A stretch of DNA of 64,000 nucleotides from Acidobacteriota bacterium (GTDB lineage Bacteria; Acidobacteriota; Blastocatellia; Pyrinomonadales; Pyrinomonadaceae): positions 62,001 to 126,000 of the forward strand of contig JAOAPY010000048.1 in assembly GCA_025463135.1 (NCBI GenBank), given 5' to 3'. The notes under the pieces are model-generated. The model was not told where the DNA came from. It was given only the letters and a program-made list of their open reading frames with translations, and made no database searches. Positions 63,970-64,000 of this stretch are shown one piece after another. The position numbers and the translations under genes were made by a program. The first letter of the stretch is position 1, and each line of letters begins with the position of its first letter.

Positions 63970-64000
63970 CAACGACGGCAGAAAATCGTCCCGATTAGGG

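Overview
The window looks like chromosomal DNA of an Acidobacteriota-type bacterium, probably Blastocatellia. That placement is an inference from three things: many very long secreted WD40/TPR proteins, palindromic intergenic repeats, and DUF5678, YndJ-like, ExbD and FHA-ABC genes. I see no integrase, transposase, phage or plasmid gene and no CRISPR array.

Layout. At 1-1,100 there is a tRNA-Lys(CTT) with a near-consensus promoter and a hairpin terminator, followed by a minus-strand DUF5678 / retropepsin-like protease pair. From 1.3 to 53 kb lies a dense island of peptidase clan CD genes. It has 11 intact caspase-like (C14) genes, one C14 deletion remnant and two CHAT genes. Accompanying genes encode a subtilisin-like protease, a FecR-like protein, a CHASE2 membrane protein, a transmembrane Ser/Thr kinase and secreted DUF4384-type proteins. 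The 1.3-15.7 kb arm is on the minus strand and most of 16.7-54.4 kb is on the plus strand, so the arms diverge around 16 kb. From 54.7 kb on the genes are more ordinary: a small secreted protein, a triple-FHA ABC exporter, a Gfo/Idh/MocA oxidoreductase, an IsdG-type monooxygenase, ExbD, a YndJ-like membrane protein, a truncated phytanoyl-CoA dioxygenase and a hypothetical protein.

The caspase-like genes fall into subfamilies that I name by shared motifs. I is WD40-C14 with an active-site DACHAAA motif (1276-5010, 39073-42531). II is WD40-C14 with a shared RPR.FYRRELE tail (20122-23442, 30746-34639). III is WD40-C14 with a DTCA active site and an extra C-terminal TolB-N-like domain (26980-30573, 34835-38983). 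IV is a small C14 domain with LD.CFSGT (second domain of 10113-12965, 19079-20032, remnant 13105-13373). V is metacaspase-like C14 plus DUF4384 (13602-15746, 42820-45042). A TPR-C14 gene (50669-53314) stands alone. The CHAT genes are 5379-9980 and 45077-46411. The II-III-II-III order on the plus strand suggests duplication of a two-gene unit.

How it may work together (inference). Almost every clan CD protein here begins with a Sec-type signal peptide, so the set should act in the periplasm or outside the cell, not in the cytoplasm. WD40 or TPR platforms are joined to protease domains. One C14 gene has lost its catalytic Cys, and another carries a dead C14 domain in front of an intact one, which suggests regulatory pseudo-proteases. 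A secreted subtilase could process zymogens. CHASE2, FecR-like and kinase-DUF4384 proteins could link the periplasm to cytoplasmic signalling, with phospho-peptide readout by the FHA-ABC exporter. No substrate or trigger can be read from the sequence.
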